Positions 5,821-6,187 of a stretch of 6,187 bases of DNA are shown in pieces. The stretch's first letter is position 1. Each line of letters opens with the position of its first letter. This stretch comes from Ignavibacteria bacterium (GTDB lineage: Bacteria; Bacteroidota; Ignavibacteria; Tepidaquicellales; Tepidaquicellaceae), in assembly GCA_018058125.1 (NCBI GenBank), contig JAGPCH010000104.1, positions 1 to 6,187 on the forward strand, given 5' to 3'. The translations under genes and the position numbers were made by a program. The notes beneath the pieces were generated by a model. That model saw nothing but the letters and a program-made list of their open reading frames with translations. It had not been told where the DNA came from and did no database searches.

Positions 5821-5855
5821 ATTAAGAATTTAAAATTAGGAATTATGAATTAGGA
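5821..5855. repeat. Heptamer array G, upstream of the ferredoxin gene (5 degenerate units)
   Basis: Five units in register on the plus strand: attaaga, atttaaa, attagga, attatga, attagga. They begin 7 bp upstream of the ferredoxin start codon, in the opposite orientation to array F, so the ferredoxin gene is bracketed by inverted arrays. The degeneracy lowers confidence compared with the other arrays. Confidence 0.75.
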
Positions 5856-6070
5856 TTTACGACAAAATACAAAACTATATTTTGGATTTGAAGTCTATCT
5901 TATATATTATTTGCATATCAAAACACAGCTGTCCAAATCGATTTTTATACGTGCTAAAAAATTTTATTAAGATTTTCATCAGGGATAATTTTCCCTTGCC
6001 CGAAACAACCTCACCGCGCCCTCAACCTGTACTGACCAATTCCGGATTGTCTTAATTCTAATTAAAACTT
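5856..6070. other. Non-coding DNA upstream of the ferredoxin gene
   Basis: No credible coding frame is visible on either strand. The left part is AT-rich and should hold the ferredoxin promoter. The right part (about 5997-6050) is more GC-balanced. A small hairpin, AGGGA (5981-5985) with TCCCT (5992-5996), is the only structure I see between them and may be chance. Confidence 0.6.
5870..5877 (-). promoter_or_regulatory. Candidate -7 element of the ferredoxin promoter
   Basis: The minus strand reads TAGTTTTG, an exact match to the Bacteroidota TAnnTTTG motif, 57 bp before the ATG. No TTG element lies at the expected distance upstream. If used, the leader would contain array G. Confidence 0.3.
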
Positions 6071-6138
6071 AACGCAGAGATTCAGAGCAGCAGAGAAATC
6101 GTAAAATTAAAGTCTCTGCTTCTCTGTGGCTCTGCGTT
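6071..6138. repeat. Inverted repeat built of CAGAG octamers
   Basis: The left arm (6071-6096) begins AACGCAGAG and carries CAGAG at 6075, 6083 and 6091, an 8-bp period. The right arm (6113-6138) carries CTCTG with the same period and ends CTCTGCGTT. The 26-nt arms match at 22 positions, with a 16-nt AT-rich spacer. CAGAG/CTCTG-type repeats of this look are scattered through intergenic DNA in several Bacteroidota-like and cyanobacterial genomes, so it is probably a dispersed repeat. It could form a long hairpin in RNA. No gene is visible around it. Confidence 0.8.
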
Positions 6139-6187
6139 TTGCATCGGCGGAGTCCGGAAGAGTGCGAGACTTCGCAGGGGGAAAGAT
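6139..6187. other. GC-rich stretch with a short hairpin at the window edge
   Basis: This stretch is clearly GC-richer than the rest of the gap. It contains a perfect five-base stem, TGCGA (6163-6167) with TCGCA (6172-6176), around a GACT loop, and a GGCGGA motif (6147-6152) that also occurs at 4087-4092 in the inverted repeat between arrays B and C. No coding frame can be judged at this length. It may belong to a dispersed repeat or to a feature beyond the edge. Confidence 0.4.

Noticed and set aside
5981..5996. Small hairpin AGGGA/TCCCT as a terminator.
   Set aside because: A five-base stem with no T-run and no gene ending nearby is within chance expectation.
5856..6187. tRNA, small RNA gene or partial coding sequence at the right edge.
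   Set aside because: No cloverleaf or T-loop motif is visible, and no frame on either strand stays open with plausible content.

Overview
The window looks like a piece of an AT-rich chromosome from the Bacteroidota/Chlorobiota/Ignavibacteriota side of the bacterial tree, most likely an anaerobe or facultative anaerobe. Three things suggest this: a single-chain pyruvate:ferredoxin oxidoreductase (PFOR) followed by a dihydroorotate-dehydrogenase-like gene (a pairing I know from green sulfur bacteria, Ignavibacteria-like genomes and cyanobacteria), start codons preceded by A-rich sequence with little Shine-Dalgarno signal, and a signal peptide whose predicted cleavage leaves an N-terminal Gln. 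The assignment is inference from family knowledge; no marker gene is present.

Layout from left to right: the 5' part of a dihydroorotate-dehydrogenase-like gene (minus strand, cut by the window edge); a 138-bp gap filled by heptamer repeats; nifJ (PFOR, minus, 1186 aa, intact); a 313-bp gap made of two heptamer arrays around a GC-rich inverted repeat; a DUF1330 gene (minus, 97 aa); a divergent promoter region with another heptamer array; a secreted protein of unknown function (plus, 157 aa); a convergent gap made of two heptamer arrays around a hairpin; a thioredoxin-fold [2Fe-2S] ferredoxin gene (minus, 120 aa); and about 330 bp of non-coding DNA that ends in an inverted octamer repeat and a short GC-rich stretch.

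The genes are mostly metabolic. PFOR oxidises pyruvate to acetyl-CoA and passes electrons to ferredoxin. The dihydroorotate-dehydrogenase-like flavoprotein lies downstream on the same strand and may be co-transcribed. The small ferredoxin could be a redox partner, but nothing in the sequence proves it.

The most unusual part is the non-coding DNA. About 88 heptamer units in seven arrays make up close to half of it. On one strand they all fit roughly ATT-N3-(A/T). All four arrays that follow a stop codon read in the same direction as the gene they follow. They begin at or within about 10 nt of the stop, and in one case inside the coding sequence. Where two arrays face each other (3974-4222 and 5184-5473), each pair encloses an inverted repeat with 9-nt arms at nearly the same distances from the arrays. 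This repeated architecture is the best candidate here for an undescribed element.
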